DNA from: Bacteroidales bacterium
Lineage (GTDB): Bacteria > Bacteroidota > Bacteroidia > Bacteroidales > JAADJA01
Direction of reading: 5' to 3'
DNA length: 64,000 nucleotides
Assembly (NCBI GenBank): GCA_021740645.1
Contig: JAIOZL010000015.1
Span: forward strand, 21,833 to 85,832
The position numbers and the translations under genes were made by a program. The stretch's first letter is position 1. Every line of letters starts with the position of its first letter. Below, piece by piece: positions 21,074 through 29,738 of this stretch. The notes under the pieces were generated by a model that was not told the origin of the DNA, ran no database searches, and saw only the letters and a list, made by a program, of their open reading frames with translations.

Positions 21074-22108
21074 TCATTCCTTATACAAAATATCCATATA
21101 CACGGGCAGATGGTCGCTATAACCCCCCTCATATTTGAATCCATTATAAGTACGAAATGGCTTCTTTCCTAAATTTTTTTCATCTTCAACAAGTAAAAAA
21201 TCTGGTGAATAAATTTGATAACCTGGTGCCCGAACACGAAGCCCATTATCTTTTTGCAATAAATTTCCTGAAACTATTATTTGATCAAATATATTCCACC
21301 CTTCCTGGAATTTAAGTGTCCCCTCTATACTTAAGTTGGTGTTAATGGATGCCATATCATATAGCGCCATCGGATTCATTTTAAGTGTATCTGTTTTAAC
21401 CATAAGTTCTTTCTGAAGGCTTTGATCCAGTGGGTCGTCGTTAAAGTCACCCATTATTATAATGTTATTTTCAGCATTGACCTGCAGAAGTGAATCTGTA
21501 AACTGCCGGAGGATTCCGGCTGCTGCTTTTCGTTTTGGTATGGTCTCAAGATAACCGCCATAACGCGAGGGCCAGTGATTCACAAAAAGATGGAAAGTAT
21601 CTTTCAATCCTATTGCTCCCTTAATGTAAAGTATATCCCGGGTGGTGGAAGTTGGGTCAAAGGAAAAGTCAATCCTTATCGGAAATGTTGTATCGACAAC
21701 AATTTTATCCTTCCGGTATATACAGGCCACATCAATACCCCGCCGGTCAGGCGACTCATAATGGACAACTTCATAACCGAATTTTTCTAATGGGGTATGA
21801 TAGACCAACTGGTTCAGCACAAATCGGTTTTCAATTTCACAAAGGCCAATAATAGCAGGTGGTTCCCACTCCCCCACCCCAATAATCACCTTATAAATAT
21901 TGTTTAATTTCTTATAAAACTTGTTCTTGTTCCAATGCCTGTCACTACCAGGCAAAAACTCTTCATCCATGGTAAGGGAATCATCTTCGGTATCAAACAA
22001 GTTCTCTACATTATAAAACATCACCCTAAGCGATTTACCTTCCTGTGCCGAAGCTAAAATCGTGAGCAAAAGTAAAAACGGGATGAAGCAACAAATACGC
22101 GTTTGCAT
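21074..22108 (-). CDS. exported endonuclease/exonuclease/phosphatase family protein
   Basis: Metal-dependent hydrolase of the DNase I-like fold, 344 residues, with a cleavable signal peptide (about 1-21, ending in SAQ). The fold's motifs appear in order: MFYNVENLFDTEDD, the glutamate strand IIGLCEIENR, DRRGIDVACIYR, the catalytic IIMGDFNDDP and the C-terminal GYSDHLPVYMDI. Members cleave nucleic acids or phosphodiesters; the substrate here is unknown. Export suggests use on extracellular DNA or phosphate esters. Transcription probably starts from the full promoter in the left copy of the duplicated unit (22168-22197). Confidence 0.9.
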   Translation of the reverse strand: MQTRICCFIPFLLLLTILASAQEGKSLRVMFYNVENLFDTEDDSLTMDEEFLPGSDRHWNKNKFYKKLNNIYKVIIGVGEWEPPAIIGLCEIENRFVLNQLVYHTPLEKFGYEVVHYESPDRRGIDVACIYRKDKIVVDTTFPIRIDFSFDPTSTTRDILYIKGAIGLKDTFHLFVNHWPSRYGGYLETIPKRKAAAGILRQFTDSLLQVNAENNIIIMGDFNDDPLDQSLQKELMVKTDTLKMNPMALYDMASINTNLSIEGTLKFQEGWNIFDQIIVSGNLLQKDNGLRVRAPGYQIYSPDFLLVEDEKNLGKKPFRTYNGFKYEGGYSDHLPVYMDILYKE

Positions 22109-22167
22109 GGTAGTGATGGTTTTAATATTCGGTCACCTAAAACCCATTGGTTTAATTAAAAACAGAG

Positions 22168-22197
22168 CAAATTTAAGATTTTTAAGGGATAGTCAAA
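22168..22197 (-). promoter_or_regulatory. full Bacteroidota promoter in repeat copy A (drives the EEP gene)
   Basis: On the minus strand TTTG (complement of 22194-22197), 18 bases, then TAAATTTG (complement of 22168-22175). Transcription would start near 22161, about 53 bases before the exported phosphatase-family gene. Confidence 0.65.
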
Positions 22198-22302
22198 CAG
22201 GTATATGAAAATTCTTTTGAATGATTTAGTTGTTTTTAAATACTTCTGTGTAAGTAACACCCCAGGCTTAACTTCAAAGAGAAACCACTCGAGTTTGGTG
22301 TT

Positions 22303-22743
22303 CTATTTCCCCCGCTGGCGGGGGTCAGGGGGTGGAATTCCCAGCATCTCCCTCCTAACCTCCGCCCAATATTCTATTGTCCGTATAACATTACTGATGT
22401 CATTCAGCACTTCGCTATCCGTAAACCGTAATACTTTAAACCCAACCGCTTCCAGGTCTTTTTCTTTTCTAATGTCTTTGGCAACGGTTTCTTCAAATAG
22501 ATGGGTAATACCATCAACTTCAATAATAAGCAGTAGTTCTTTACACATAAAATCTGCAATATAATTTAACACAGGCCGCTGTCTTCTAAATTGCCAGCTT
22601 GACAATTTGCCTGCTTTCAGTGCATATTTCCAAAGGCAAGCCTCTGCCTTCGTCATGTTTTCTCGTAACTGTCTGGCAAAGGGCTGAAGTTTTTTGTTGT
22701 AATGCCAATTGTTATTTGGCCCTGCTTGTTTGGTGTTTTGCAT
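22303..22743 (-). CDS. DUF559 domain protein (Vsr-like endonuclease fold)
   Basis: A 146-residue DUF559 protein. The core motifs are present: FARQLRENMTKAEACLW, WQFRRQRPVLNYIADFMC and LLIIEVDGITHL, with acidic residues placed as in Vsr/PD-(D/E)XK nucleases. The activity is not proven for the family. Its final residues (GIPPPDPRQRGK) are encoded inside a G/C-rich palindrome, and the start codon lies next to a second palindrome. The gene sits in a tandem duplication in which the right-hand copy lost most of the coding region but kept a promoter facing this gene. The association of DUF559 genes with such palindromes suggests past mobility. Confidence 0.88.
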   Translation of the reverse strand: MQNTKQAGPNNNWHYNKKLQPFARQLRENMTKAEACLWKYALKAGKLSSWQFRRQRPVLNYIADFMCKELLLIIEVDGITHLFEETVAKDIRKEKDLEAVGFKVLRFTDSEVLNDISNVIRTIEYWAEVRREMLGIPPPDPRQRGK

Positions 22744-22808
22744 GTATTCTCCTCCCCCTAGCCCCCTCCTGAGGGGGAAAGCGGAAATATCAGTTCGACT
22801 AAAAATTT

Positions 22809-23097
22809 ATTGGTTTAATAAAGAACAAAACAAATTTAAGATTTTTCGGGGATAGTCAAATAGGTATATGAAAATTCTTTTGAATGATTTAGATGTTATT
22901 AATATATCTATGTAAGTAACACCACGGGCTGTACCGCAAAGAGAAACCACTTGAGGTTTGTGTTCTATTTCCCCCGCTGGCGGGGGCCAGGGGGTGGAAT
23001 TTTTCGTTTAATGCCAGTTGTTGTTTGGCCCTGCTTGTTTGGTGTTTTGCATGTGTCCTCCTCCCCCTAGCCCCCTCCTGAGGGGGAAAGTGGTAAA
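22809..23097. repeat. direct repeat, copy B (internally deleted DUF559 unit)
   Basis: Matches copy A at both ends. The left part runs from the promoter region to the palindrome at 22971-22986. The right part resumes with the first ~50 bases of the DUF559 coding region and the palindrome at 23071-23086. The sequence matching 22339-22692 of copy A is missing. It also accounts for the 439-base gap between the DUF559 gene and the CNNM-like gene. Confidence 0.85.
22831..22860 (-). promoter_or_regulatory. full Bacteroidota promoter in repeat copy B (drives the DUF559 gene)
   Basis: Same layout as in copy A: TTTG, 18 bases, TAAATTTG on the minus strand. Transcription would start near 22824 and read into the DUF559 gene after a leader of about 80 bases. 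Confidence 0.6.
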
Positions 23098-23182
23098 TCC
23101 GGAAGCATTATTGAAAAGAATACAGATAGGGTTACGTTGGGTTTTCAGCCACACGAAGCCTTACTTATTAGGTGGCGTTTTT

Positions 23183-24247
23183 TTATTCTTCTAATTTATT
23201 TAATTTGTCTATTATATTATATTTCACCTGTCTTTCCTTCCACCTATCCCTTGCATATTTTTGCATATCAACTATGGTATCGGTTTCATCAATTATCTCC
23301 AGGCCAAGCATGGTTTCAATAATATCTTCCATAGTTACAATTCCGTCTAAACCACCATATTCATCAACAATTAAGGCAATATGTTCTTTTTTTTCCAAAA
23401 GATTTTCCCACAATGCAAATAGAACTATACTATTTGGAACTACAACTATCTCTCGTTTAACATCTTTTAATGTTAAATTATGTTGGTCTTCTGCCAGTTT
23501 TTCAAAAACTTCCTGCCTAAATACATACCCTGTTATATTTTCATCATTTTCTGAATATACGGGGATGCGCGAGAATCTTAAATAATCTTTATTCTTAAAA
23601 AAGTCTGTCAGATTTAAATTCTCATCTGCAACAGCAACAACCACTCTTGGTGTCATTATTTCTGTAACTTTTACATTCTTAAGCCGAAGTAAATTTTGAA
23701 TTATTTTGTGCTCTTTATTTGAAAAAATGCCTTCATCTGCTCCTATATTTGCTAATGCTGCAATTTCTTCTCTGCTGGTGGTTTGCTCTTGCCTGCTTTT
23801 TGAAATTAGTTTTGTAATGACTGCTGACATAACAACCAATGGATAGGTAATAATTATCATGACATGTATAATTCGGGAAGACATCCTTGCCAGGTATCTC
23901 CAATATCTGGCACCAATCGTTTTTGGGATTATTTCTGTGATCACCAATATTAAAATTGTTAAAATAGCTGATACGATACCAAAGGAAGCATCGCCGTATA
24001 TTTTAACTGCTTGTGCTCCAACTCCAGCAGCACCAACTGTATGTGCAACCGTATTTAATGATAAAATGGCAGATAAAGGTTTATCAATATTGGTTTTTAA
24101 ATCAACAAATGATTTTGCCCATGTATTTTCATTTTCATACTTAGCAATCAAGAAGGATTGAGGTGTTGAAAGAAGCACCGCTTCCATTATAGAGCAGAGG
24201 AATGAAACAAATAGTGCCAGAAATAAATAGAAAAAAAGTAATATCAT
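23183..24247 (-). CDS. CNNM/CorC-like membrane protein with CBS pair
   Basis: Membrane protein of 354 residues. The DUF21 (CNNM) transmembrane domain spans ~1-160 and contains EAVLLSTPQSFLI and TEIIPKTIGARYW. Two CBS domains follow (about 195-320), with VTEIMTPRVVVA and IVDEYGGLDGIVTMEDIIE. The family exports or regulates magnesium or cobalt; older names are hemolysin C/CorC. The usual C-terminal CorC_HlyC transporter-associated domain is missing, so it is the short form. It stands alone, with a close -7 element upstream. Confidence 0.9.
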   Translation of the reverse strand: MILLFFYLFLALFVSFLCSIMEAVLLSTPQSFLIAKYENENTWAKSFVDLKTNIDKPLSAILSLNTVAHTVGAAGVGAQAVKIYGDASFGIVSAILTILILVITEIIPKTIGARYWRYLARMSSRIIHVMIIITYPLVVMSAVITKLISKSRQEQTTSREEIAALANIGADEGIFSNKEHKIIQNLLRLKNVKVTEIMTPRVVVAVADENLNLTDFFKNKDYLRFSRIPVYSENDENITGYVFRQEVFEKLAEDQHNLTLKDVKREIVVVPNSIVLFALWENLLEKKEHIALIVDEYGGLDGIVTMEDIIETMLGLEIIDETDTIVDMQKYARDRWKERQVKYNIIDKLNKLEE

Positions 24248-24687
24248 GTATTTTCTTTCAAATTTACAATATTATGAATTCATTTAGGATGCTGTCTTAG
24301 TATAATTCTGACTAACTTCAAATTTTGTTATCAATATTCGGTGTTATATATATTTTTCGGTGTTTCGATTTTTTATCCATTTTTTCGATTCTGACACGCG
24401 GGTTAGCTAAAAAAATTATTGAATTATTTCTATTAGAGGAAGGCCATATAACTTGTTTATATCGCTAAATTTCCACTATTCTTCATCGCTTTTTGTTTTC
24501 AATCTTTGGGCTGTGTATCTAAAGAGGATAAAACACCCTTCAAGAATTAAACCAGTAGCCTATTATGGCACCTGTTTTATCATACACAAATTTAACCAAC
24601 CTTTATAACGTTTGAGAATCAGCCGTTATATTCTTCAGATTACCTTAAACAGACCGCAAGCGACTTGATCCATGAATCAAGGCAAAA
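24248..24687. other. 440-base intergenic region
   Basis: No gene was found on either strand. At the left edge it holds the -7 element of the CNNM-like gene. At the right edge, about 24664-24681, a weak hairpin (6-bp stem, 6-base loop) could help end the exported peptidase transcript, but no T run follows. Confidence 0.45.
24259..24266 (-). promoter_or_regulatory. Bacteroidota -7 element of the CNNM-like gene
   Basis: TAAATTTG on the minus strand, 11 bases before the ATG. It would give a nearly leaderless transcript. No -33 element was seen. Confidence 0.35.
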
Positions 24688-26061
24688 CTAATACATCGGA
24701 TCCCAGGGGGGTAGCAAAACAGCTTTCAAGTCAAGGATTTTAAGGGTCCCGGCATCAATGTATTTTTTATTGATCACCAAACGAAACATATATTCATCAA
24801 ACCATGCATCTGTCATGGTAAGATAGCCTTTGTTTCCCTTATCGGCACCCCAGCTGTTTTCCAGTTTCCATTTTTCAGTTTGCCCATCGGGTAAAATGTT
24901 TACCCCCACTAATGCCATTCCATGGGTAGAAGCACTTTCGAATGTTTCAATCCGCTGTTTTTTATTCAGGCTAAAATCCACACCAAATAAATCATCGTAG
25001 CTATAATTATTCACATCCAGTATTCCCCATTCTGTGTTCAATTGTTTTCCTACATCACACGAGAAATACATGGCTTCATTGGCTTTGATTGATTTCACAG
25101 CAAATTCCTTAATTTTACTTGCTGGCAGGTTAATGTATTTCCAGTTTCCCCCTTCTACCAGGTTACGGTCGTATTCCACTTCATAAAGTTTGTGGTATTC
25201 ATGACGGGGGTCGTCCATTAGCATAATATAATCGTTAAGGTTCAGCCCGATAATTTCCTGATAAAATGTTTTAGGGGTATAGGTGTTACTACTACTTAAG
25301 TTATCATCCTTATCCTTATATTGCCAGGAAAATTCTGTGGGTGGTTCACCCAGGCTCAGTACCAGTATACGGTAAACTTCTTTCAGCATCTCTATCTTCT
25401 TTTGTGCCTTGAGGTCTTCCCTCATTCGTGAATTGCTAATCTCCCGCATTTCCAATCCTTGTTCCCGCAATTTTCTTCGAAGTAAGCGCGACATCATCGA
25501 GGTTTTTTCGCTTTGGTAAGAATCGGGCATAGCTGATGTGGGGACTAATCCATACTTGGCCACATTATCAGCAAAGGTGGTCCATTGTCCGCCATCCCCA
25601 ATCGGGTTTTGAAACAACCATTCCACTTTTTTATCATTCATGGGCAAATGAGCTGTTTCTCTGGCTATCTCTAAAAAAAGGTTGGCCTTTTCGAACTGGT
25701 CCCAAAAGAAATTATAGGTTTGCGAAAATTCAAAATCACTTAAGTTATACTTTTCCTGAACCATGGGTTTTAGTGTATTCAAACCCGTATACAGCCAGCA
25801 TCGTCCCGACTGATTTTGATTGGATATCCCTGAAGTTTTCACTTCATCCGAAAAATAATGATTCAGTTTACCCTCGTTCTCCCGGTTTTCTGCAAGCTTT
25901 TTAATATCATTATGGCTTACTGCATTCATGAGGGCTCGGTTTTCAGGGGTATCCTTAAAACTTTGCCTGATCTCGTTTAAGGTGGTTTCATCCACTTCCT
26001 GTGCAATCATCTGCATTAATGAATAGAATATAATGCCGAATAAAAGTGAAAATCGTTTCAT
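24688..26061 (-). CDS. exported C1B cysteine aminopeptidase (bleomycin hydrolase/PepC-like)
   Basis: Papain-fold aminopeptidase of 457 residues. The triad is visible: Cys88 in NQNQSGRCWLYTGLN, the histidine in ASTHGMALVGVN (about residue 380), and the asparagine in WKLENSWGADKGNKGY. Unlike most PepC proteins, which are cytoplasmic, it starts with a signal peptide (about 1-20, ending MIAQ), so it acts in the periplasm or outside. The pattern matches the exported C1B peptidases common in Bacteroidota. It should trim residues from the N-termini of peptides. It stands alone. Confidence 0.93.
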   Translation of the reverse strand: MKRFSLLFGIIFYSLMQMIAQEVDETTLNEIRQSFKDTPENRALMNAVSHNDIKKLAENRENEGKLNHYFSDEVKTSGISNQNQSGRCWLYTGLNTLKPMVQEKYNLSDFEFSQTYNFFWDQFEKANLFLEIARETAHLPMNDKKVEWLFQNPIGDGGQWTTFADNVAKYGLVPTSAMPDSYQSEKTSMMSRLLRRKLREQGLEMREISNSRMREDLKAQKKIEMLKEVYRILVLSLGEPPTEFSWQYKDKDDNLSSSNTYTPKTFYQEIIGLNLNDYIMLMDDPRHEYHKLYEVEYDRNLVEGGNWKYINLPASKIKEFAVKSIKANEAMYFSCDVGKQLNTEWGILDVNNYSYDDLFGVDFSLNKKQRIETFESASTHGMALVGVNILPDGQTEKWKLENSWGADKGNKGYLTMTDAWFDEYMFRLVINKKYIDAGTLKILDLKAVLLPPWDPMY

Positions 26062-26204
26062 AGGTAAGTACTTTAAAGTTTAAGGCTTGCAAGTTAAAAA
26101 AATGCGCTTTATTTAGGGCCATTGGATGCAAATATTTTTAGAGAATTTTTCTTCGCAAAAACTAAGCAAGATAAAGGATGACTTTGCTTAAAGCTAAGAC
26201 TAAG

Positions 26205-26253
26205 CCCTCTGCCCCCTGCTCTTTGCTCTTTGCTCTTTGCCCTTTGCCCTTTG
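26205..26253. repeat. heptamer tandem array
   Basis: Seven consecutive 7-base units of the type CYCTTTG/CCCYCTG (purine-rich on the minus strand), the last five nearly identical. It lies in the 306-base gap upstream of gatE. The rest of that gap holds only the gatE -7 element. Confidence 0.85.
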
Positions 26254-26328
26254 CCCCTGCTTTAAGGTTCCCATTTTATTCCTGAATATTTTTTCGAAAA
26301 AGGCTATGGTCAATAATTTATTAATCCA

Positions 26329-26336
26329 TACTTTTG
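26329..26336 (+). promoter_or_regulatory. Bacteroidota -7 element for gatE-gatD
   Basis: TACTTTTG matches TAnnTTTG, 31 bases before the gatE ATG. A TTTG-like -33 element is not clear. Confidence 0.5.
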
Positions 26337-26367
26337 ACCGTTAATTTATTCACAGTAAGATTTAGGT

Positions 26368-28335
26368 ATGCAGAAGAAATTTAAGGCTTCCAAAAATTAT
26401 GAATCCACCAGGGAAGCAATCGGTTATATACCCCGTGTAAAAGCCACCCAAAAAGATTACGACCGCATCGGGTTTATGTCGGGACTGGAAGTGCACCAGC
26501 AATTAAAAACCAAACACAAACTTTTTTGTAAATGTCCGGCTGGTATTTACCAACAACCTGATGAGTATGATGCAGAGGTGATCCGCCACATGCGGCCTAC
26601 ACTCAGTGAACTGGGTGAATACGACGGCACTGCCCTGATGGAATTTAAAACCAGAAAGGAGATTGTTTACCACATCTCCAACGATACAGCTTGTACCTAC
26701 GAAGTGGATGACACCCCCCCTTTTCACATCGACAGGGAAGCCCTTGAAATAGCCATTAAAATTTCACTTTTATCCAAATTAAGTATTGTGGGCGAAGTAC
26801 ATATAACCCGTAAGCAATACCTCGACGGAAGTATACCAACAGGTTTTCAGCGGACAGGGATCATTGGAGTGGAAGGCGAACTGGAATTGCCCCATAAAAA
26901 GATCAGGCTGATCCAACTTAGCCTGGAAGAGGATTCATGCCGGGAAGTTTCAGATATCGGCCATACCCGCGTTTATCGTACCGACCGTCTGGGAATGCCT
27001 TTGATCGAAACAGTAACTTACCCCGATTGTGTAAATCCTGATGAAGTTAGGGAAACCTGCGATTATATCCGTTTTTTGAACAGAAGTACCGGTCTCGTGA
27101 GAACCGGTATAGGTGCCGGAAGACAGGACGTGAATGTGAGTTGCCGAGGCGGTTCAAGGGTTGAAATCAAAGGGGTGGCCCACACCAAATGGATACCGGA
27201 GCTTACCCATAACGAATGTTTCAGGCAATGGGCGTTATTAGCCATTAGGGACGAATTGAAAAACAGGATAGAGAAGCCGGAGAATTGGAAAATCAAATCG
27301 CTAAAATTAAATGGTAAACTTACCCCTGAACACAAGGAAATAGACGAAGCCCTGAAAAACAAGGAGAAAGTTTACGCAGTCAATCTACCTGGGTTTGGAG
27401 GGCTTTTATCACATTTCACCCAGCCCGGAAAAATGTTTGCCGATGAAATCAAAGACCGGCTTAAAGTGATTGCCTGTCTGCAGGTACCTTTTATTTTTAC
27501 TTCAGAAGATTTTGAAGCCGAAATCAAAACCAAAGAATTTGAAGCAATAAAACCAAAATTAGGTGCTGAAGATGGAGATGCTCAAATTATATTCTGGGGA
27601 CCTGAGGAGGATATTAAAACTGCCTTGGAAACCATTGAAGAAAGATGCCAAATGGCCTTTGAAGGCATTCCCAACGAAACCCGCAAATCATTTGCCGATG
27701 GCACAACTATCTTCGAAAGGGTTCTGCCCGGGGCTGACCGCATGTATCCTGATACCGATACTGCGCCACTTCCATTAGCCAACGAGTATATTGATGCACT
27801 TCAAAAAGATTTACCCAGCGACATTATAGAACGATACCGGCAACTTAAAGCATGGAAAGTTCCGGAAGATACCTACACCTACATTTTTAGTAAAAACCTC
27901 TACCCTGTCCTTCAAAAACTAATTACTGAAATGAGGGTTGACCCTGTATTTGCGGGCACCTTCATTGGACATCATTTAAAATATGTGGAAGGCCATTATA
28001 AACCCTTAGATGTTTTTGACTATAAAATCATCCAGGCCATGTTTAAATACCTCAACAATCAGAAAATCTTACATAACATTGCTGAGAAGATGTTGCCTGT
28101 AGTATACGAGCATCCGAAAATGGATTTTGACTCCGTATTAGAAAGCATCGGTTATAAAAAAATAAAAGCCTCAGAAATCATCTCAAAAATTCCATTTCTG
28201 AAAAATAAATGGGAAACGACAGGAAAGGTCAAGACCGAAGAAAACATGGTCCATTGGGTGATGGGAGAATTGCGGGGCCAGGCAGCGGGGAACATTTCAT
28301 TTGAAGAACTAAAGAAACACATTATTCATTCTTAA
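26368..28335 (+). CDS. gatE: archaeal-type Glu-tRNA(Gln) amidotransferase subunit E
   Basis: Large subunit of the GatDE amidotransferase (655 residues). It phosphorylates Glu-tRNA(Gln) and uses ammonia from GatD to make Gln-tRNA(Gln). The GatB/E cradle domain begins with GLEVHQQLKTKHKLFCKCP. After it come the long RPTLSELGEYDGTALMEF region and YLDGSIPTGFQRTG. The insertion at ~285-430, with the AspRS-like GAD fold (FGGLLSHFTQPG), is what separates GatE from bacterial GatB. The helical and YqeY-like tail ends with WVMGELRGQAAGNIS. GatDE is described as the archaeal system; most bacteria use GatCAB or glutaminyl-tRNA synthetase. gatD follows after 9 bases. Confidence 0.95.
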   Translation: MQKKFKASKNYESTREAIGYIPRVKATQKDYDRIGFMSGLEVHQQLKTKHKLFCKCPAGIYQQPDEYDAEVIRHMRPTLSELGEYDGTALMEFKTRKEIVYHISNDTACTYEVDDTPPFHIDREALEIAIKISLLSKLSIVGEVHITRKQYLDGSIPTGFQRTGIIGVEGELELPHKKIRLIQLSLEEDSCREVSDIGHTRVYRTDRLGMPLIETVTYPDCVNPDEVRETCDYIRFLNRSTGLVRTGIGAGRQDVNVSCRGGSRVEIKGVAHTKWIPELTHNECFRQWALLAIRDELKNRIEKPENWKIKSLKLNGKLTPEHKEIDEALKNKEKVYAVNLPGFGGLLSHFTQPGKMFADEIKDRLKVIACLQVPFIFTSEDFEAEIKTKEFEAIKPKLGAEDGDAQIIFWGPEEDIKTALETIEERCQMAFEGIPNETRKSFADGTTIFERVLPGADRMYPDTDTAPLPLANEYIDALQKDLPSDIIERYRQLKAWKVPEDTYTYIFSKNLYPVLQKLITEMRVDPVFAGTFIGHHLKYVEGHYKPLDVFDYKIIQAMFKYLNNQKILHNIAEKMLPVVYEHPKMDFDSVLESIGYKKIKASEIISKIPFLKNKWETTGKVKTEENMVHWVMGELRGQAAGNISFEELKKHIIHS

Positions 28336-28344
28336 GCCAAGTTT

Positions 28345-29730
28345 ATGAACCAGGATTTTTTTCAAGGATATAAAGGGGATTCATTAGCCGTTTTAAAAAA
28401 ATACAACGTACGTGTTTGGGGTCAGACGGAAATTAAAACCATACGTGGTTCTTTTACGGGAACTGTTTTACCGCGGTCAGAAAACGATGACGATCAGCAC
28501 ATCGTTTTAAAAATTCCAACAGGCTATAATGTGGGTATCGATATTACCACGATAAAAGACATGGTGGAAACGGGCTACAAAAAAGCCAATTATAAAATTC
28601 CTGAAAAACAATTCCCCATTACTCCCGGCTTGCCTAATGTAAAATTGTTTGGTACAGGTGGCACCATCGCTTCACGGCTCGACTACAGGACAGGGGCTGT
28701 GATCCCGGCTTTTTCACCCGGTGAACTTTATGGCGCTGTGCCTGAGCTGGCCGATATTTGTAACCTGGAAACCGAAAAGGTTTTTGCCGTATTTTCTGAG
28801 AACATGGGACCAAAACAGTATATGGCTCTGGCAAAAGCCATTGGAAAAGAAATTGAAAAAGGAATTGATGGGATTGTCATTGGACATGGAACCGATACCT
28901 TGCATCACACAGGTGCTGCCCTCACTTTTATGGTTCAGAACTCACCTGTGCCTATCGTGCTTGTTGGGTCTCAGCGATCTTCCGACCGTCCCAGTTCTGA
29001 TGCGGCCTTAAATCTGATGCATGCTATGCATACCGCTGGACATTCAGATATTGCTGAAGTCATGGTATGTATGTTTGGCCCAACATCGGATGAATATGGA
29101 TTATTGCACAAAGGAACCCGTGTACGAAAAATGCATTCATCCTATCGTTCAACTTTTAGGACTATTGGCGATACTCCGCTGGCCATGGTCAGCAGAAAAG
29201 AGATCATCCCGATTAAAAAGGAATACAAACACCGGAGGAAGGACCGTGATGTAACTATCATGCCTTATTTCCACCCAAAGGTCACGATGTTATACTATTA
29301 TCCTGGCATCCAGCCCGACACACTTGATGCTCTGGTAGACGCGGGTTATAAAGGAATTGTGTTTGTCGGAACAGGACTGGGTCATGTTAACAAAGAACTT
29401 TACCCTGCCATAGAAAGGGCACAAGCTAAAGGAGTGCATATGTATATGACCTTACAAACCATTTGGGGATATGTGCATATGTTTGTGTATGACACAGGCC
29501 GCGACATGATGGCCAAAGGAATAATTCCCGCCGGAAATATGCTGCCTGAGGTAGCCTGGGTAAAACTAAGTTGGGCGCTAGGCCAGACCGAGGATCCTGA
29601 AGAAGTGAAAAAAATCATGCTAACCCCCATCAACGACGAGATCACCGAACGCGAACCTTACAATGGATATCTTGTTTACCAGGGCGGTGTTCCTGAAGTG
29701 GAAGAGTTTGTAAGGAGGGTGCATAAATAG
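28345..29730 (+). CDS. gatD: archaeal-type Glu-tRNA(Gln) amidotransferase subunit D
   Basis: Asparaginase-like subunit (461 residues) that frees ammonia from glutamine or asparagine for GatE. The N-terminal ~90 residues form the small beta-barrel domain that sets GatD apart from plain L-asparaginase. The asparaginase core begins LFGTGGTIASRLDYRTGA, with the first catalytic threonine at about Thr107. The second pair is in HGTDTLHHTG (Thr183, Asp184). It is translated with gatE as one operon. Gene order E-D, the full length of both and intact catalytic residues indicate a working enzyme. Confidence 0.95.
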   Translation: MNQDFFQGYKGDSLAVLKKYNVRVWGQTEIKTIRGSFTGTVLPRSENDDDQHIVLKIPTGYNVGIDITTIKDMVETGYKKANYKIPEKQFPITPGLPNVKLFGTGGTIASRLDYRTGAVIPAFSPGELYGAVPELADICNLETEKVFAVFSENMGPKQYMALAKAIGKEIEKGIDGIVIGHGTDTLHHTGAALTFMVQNSPVPIVLVGSQRSSDRPSSDAALNLMHAMHTAGHSDIAEVMVCMFGPTSDEYGLLHKGTRVRKMHSSYRSTFRTIGDTPLAMVSRKEIIPIKKEYKHRRKDRDVTIMPYFHPKVTMLYYYPGIQPDTLDALVDAGYKGIVFVGTGLGHVNKELYPAIERAQAKGVHMYMTLQTIWGYVHMFVYDTGRDMMAKGIIPAGNMLPEVAWVKLSWALGQTEDPEEVKKIMLTPINDEITEREPYNGYLVYQGGVPEVEEFVRRVHK

Positions 29731-29738
29731 GATGACTC

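Larger units (their letters stand above)
22147..22800. repeat. direct repeat, copy A (full, with DUF559 gene)
   Basis: This ~650-base unit is repeated at 22809-23097. It carries, from left to right, a promoter region, a G/C-rich palindrome (22309-22324), the DUF559 gene and a second G/C-rich palindrome (22762-22777). The second copy lacks about 350 internal bases. Confidence 0.85.

Noticed and set aside
22205..22564. 119-codon frame antisense to DUF559
   Set aside because: The minus-strand DUF559 frame has all family motifs; this one is its shadow.
24556..24590. Sigma-54 type promoter (TGGCAC ...) in the gap before the C1 peptidase gene
   Set aside because: The second half of the motif (TTGC) is absent at the right distance.
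26205..26253. Heptamer arrays as CRISPR or as coding repeats
   Set aside because: Units are only 7 bases without spacers, and no gene covers them.
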